8,391 nt of DNA from Bifidobacteriaceae bacterium (GTDB taxonomy: Bacteria; Actinomycetota; Actinomycetes; Actinomycetales; WQXJ01). The notes under the pieces are model-generated. The model saw nothing but the letters and a program-made list of their open reading frames with translations. It had not been told where the DNA came from and made no database searches. Below, one piece after another: positions 6,877 through 8,391 of the stretch. The position numbers and the translations under genes were made by a program. The stretch lies in NCBI GenBank assembly GCA_031278665.1, contig JAITKC010000369.1, forward strand, positions 1 to 8,391. Direction: 5' to 3'. The first letter of the stretch is position 1, and every line of letters starts with the position of its first letter.

Positions 6877-7545
6877 GTGCCGCACTACTTCGAGCCGGGC
6901 GATCCGATCAGCCCCGACGGGTTGGAGGAGTTCGACGTCTCCCTCGCCGGCCAGCCGGCCCGCGTGGCGAGCGCCCCAGGGGTGTTCTCCGCCCGCCGCC
7001 TCGATCCCGGCACCGCCGTCTTACTGCGTTTCGAGGCTCGCGACGGCGGGGCGCCGCCGGGGCGGGGAGACTTGGTGGACCTCGGCTGCGGCTGGGGACC
7101 GATCGCCCTGACTTTGGCCCGCCTGGCGCCCGAGGCCAGGGTTTGGGCGGTCGACGTCAACCGCCGCGCGCTCGCGTTGACGGCGCTCAACGCCGAGCGC
7201 CTGGGGCTCGGCAACGTCTCGGCGGTCTCGCCCGATGCCATCCCGCCGGACCTCGAGGTCGACTTGCTTTGGTCTAACCCCCCGATCCGCGTCGGCAAGC
7301 AGGCGCTGCGCCAGTTGCTCCGCCACTGGCTCGGCCGGTTGCGCCCGGGCGCCCACGCCGACCTGGTGGCCCAAAAGCACCTCGGCGCGGACTCCCTCAT
7401 CGGCTGGCTGTCCGCCCAACCGGACTGGTCCGCCGCCAAACAGGCGAGCGCCAAAGGCTACAGGGTCATCCGCGTCGCCCGCGCCGAGGCCGCCGCCCCC
7501 GGTCAAGCGCCTCAGGACGAGGCGAGCCGGTTCGGCCCGAAGTAG
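6877..7545 (+). CDS. class I SAM-dependent methyltransferase, RsmC/MTS-domain type
   Basis: The product is 222 aa with a single small-methyltransferase (MTS) domain like the C-terminal half of RsmC/RlmG. It shows motif [12 protein letters not shown] (68-78), an acidic motif II AVDVN (91-95, Asp93) and the catalytic-loop motif SNPPIRVGK (133-141). The N/D-PP-Y/F/I motif is typical of N-methyltransferases acting on base amino groups, so a guanine-N2 rRNA target is plausible but unproven. It is about 110-120 residues shorter than full RsmC, lacking the extra N-terminal domain, as is common in Gram-positives. The start is the GTG at 6877, the first possible codon after an in-frame TAA at 6859. 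No ribosome binding site precedes it, so a leaderless mRNA is likely. It is divergent from hflX. Its last 34 bases overlap the convergent dapF. The final 20 or so residues are Ala/Pro/Gln-rich and unconserved. Confidence 0.88.
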   Translation: MPHYFEPGDPISPDGLEEFDVSLAGQPARVASAPGVFSARRLDPGTAVLLRFEARDGGAPPGRGDLVDLGCGWGPIALTLARLAPEARVWAVDVNRRALALTALNAERLGLGNVSAVSPDAIPPDLEVDLLWSNPPIRVGKQALRQLLRHWLGRLRPGAHADLVAQKHLGADSLIGWLSAQPDWSAAKQASAKGYRVIRVARAEAAAPGQAPQDEASRFGPK

Positions 7546-8391
7546 ACGCCTTTGGCGACTAACTCGGCCGGGCCGGTCAACTCGACCACGTCGTCGATCA
7601 TTCGCACCCCAAGGGACCCGCCGGGCAGTTGAACCGTCCAGGTGGTGGGGCCGGCGGCGCCGGCCCAGGCCCAAGCCGCCAAGGCGGCCGCCGCCGCGCC
7701 GGTGCCGCAAGACAGCGTCTCGCCCGAGCCGCGCTCATAGACCCGCATCCGGATCACCCCGGCCGCCCGGTCGATCAGGGCGAACTCGACGTTGGCGCCG
7801 CCGGTCGGCGCCGGGGTCAACCGCGGCGCCGACGACAAGTCGACAGCCTCCAACTCCTCGGCCGAAACCGGGGCGACCACATGCGGATTGCCCACCTCGA
7901 CCGACAGCCCGCCGGCCGGCCGATCCAACCCGGCCGCGAAAACTTGCACGTCGCAGCCCCGCCGAACGGCGCCTTGGCCACCGCAGAACTTCCACGTCCC
8001 GAGGTCGGCGACGAAGTTCTGGTCCTCTTGGCGGACCGTCACCAGTCCGGCCCGGGTGCCGATCTGGATCGCCTGTCCGCCGGAAAGGTCGACTAGCCCC
8101 TCGGCCAGTAAGAAGGCGACAAAGACGCGGATGCCGTTGCCGCACATTTCGGCCAGCGAGCCGTCGGAGTTGCGGTAGTCCATGAACCATTCGACGCCTT
8201 CGGACCGGGCGGCGGCGCCGTCCTCGATCGCGGCCGAGCGCACCGCCCGGATGACGCCGTCGCCGCCGACGCCGAAGTGCCGGTCCGCCAGAGCCGCCGC
8301 CAGCTCTTCGGTCAACGGCCGGTCGCCGGACGGGTCGGCGTATAACACGAAATCATTGCCGGTGCCATGGCCTTTTGTGAAGGCCAACCCC
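7512..8391 (-). CDS. dapF: diaminopimelate epimerase, start at or beyond the window edge
   Basis: DapF converts LL- to meso-diaminopimelate in the cytoplasm, feeding lysine synthesis and peptidoglycan cross-links. It is a cofactor-free racemase with two catalytic cysteines. Both are present: Cys82 in [11 protein letters not shown] and Cys227 in [10 protein letters not shown] (numbered from a TTG at 8387). The N-terminal signature [13 protein letters not shown], the motifs FGVGGDG and EVGNPHVV, and the substrate-binding YERGSGET complete the family pattern. From the TTG the protein is 291 aa, a normal length. That TTG (8387-8385) is preceded in the window only by GGGG, which could be part of a ribosome binding site. 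The frame also stays open to the edge, so an ATG or GTG a few codons further out is equally possible. The stop is the TGA at 7514-7512, inside the end of the methyltransferase gene. Confidence 0.96.
   Translation of the reverse strand, partial: GLAFTKGHGTGNDFVLYADPSGDRPLTEELAAALADRHFGVGGDGVIRAVRSAAIEDGAAARSEGVEWFMDYRNSDGSLAEMCGNGIRVFVAFLLAEGLVDLSGGQAIQIGTRAGLVTVRQEDQNFVADLGTWKFCGGQGAVRRGCDVQVFAAGLDRPAGGLSVEVGNPHVVAPVSAEELEAVDLSSAPRLTPAPTGGANVEFALIDRAAGVIRMRVYERGSGETLSCGTGAAAAALAAWAWAGAAGPTTWTVQLPGGSLGVRMIDDVVELTGPAELVAKGVYFGPNRLASS

Noticed and set aside
7235..8185. A 316-codon open frame on the + strand across the methyltransferase and dapF
   Set aside because: The translation is a repetitive Arg/Pro/Ser string typical of out-of-frame reading of GC-rich genes, and dapF on the other strand is certain.
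1..8391. A new defence, mobile or biosynthetic system
   Set aside because: All eight genes belong to well-known families in a familiar actinobacterial order. No integrase, transposase, toxin pair, CRISPR repeat or shift in base composition is apparent.

Overview
The window is a stretch of very GC-rich bacterial chromosome that fits an actinobacterium (Actinomycetota). Most codons end in G or C, GTG starts are common, and the gene order dapF – methyltransferase – hflX – lexA – LysM protein – nrdR – nrdJ is, from general knowledge, a familiar actinobacterial neighbourhood. I cannot place it to an order or genus from sequence alone. I see no mobile elements, tRNA or rRNA genes, or CRISPR arrays.

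Left part (1-4191). The window opens inside a carbon-nitrogen hydrolase (nitrilase superfamily) gene on the + strand, which keeps the catalytic Lys and Cys but loses the catalytic Glu region upstream of base 1. It ends at 705. A 114-base gap with a 20-bp tandem repeat separates it from the convergent nrdR-nrdJ operon on the - strand. nrdJ (class II, adenosylcobalamin-dependent ribonucleotide reductase) overlaps the end of nrdR by an ATGA. Two NrdR-box-like 16-mers, spaced 32 bp centre to centre, sit just upstream of nrdR. They suggest that NrdR represses its own operon and so sets the dNTP supply.

Middle (4192-5333). A small membrane-anchored LysM protein on the - strand is divergent from lexA on the + strand. 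A near-consensus SOS box lies between them. Position and architecture match the SOS-induced cell-division inhibitors found beside lexA in other Gram-positives (YneA in Bacillus, Rv2719c in Mycobacterium). The likely logic is that DNA damage triggers LexA self-cleavage, which releases both lexA and the division brake, with dNTP production regulated next door.

Right part (5308-8391). hflX (- strand, ribosome-associated GTPase) has its 3' end interlocked with that of lexA. It is divergent from a small RsmC-like methyltransferase gene (+ strand), and the two may share one overlapping bidirectional promoter. The methyltransferase 3' end interlocks with dapF (- strand, diaminopimelate epimerase), whose start is at or just beyond the window edge.

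I found no clearly novel system. The window is a conserved housekeeping and stress-response block. Its interest lies in regulatory detail: paired NrdR boxes, a degenerate SOS box, possible leaderless starts and a palindromic -10 element. There is also an unusual residue in the HflX G4 motif and a repeat-built tail on the LysM protein.
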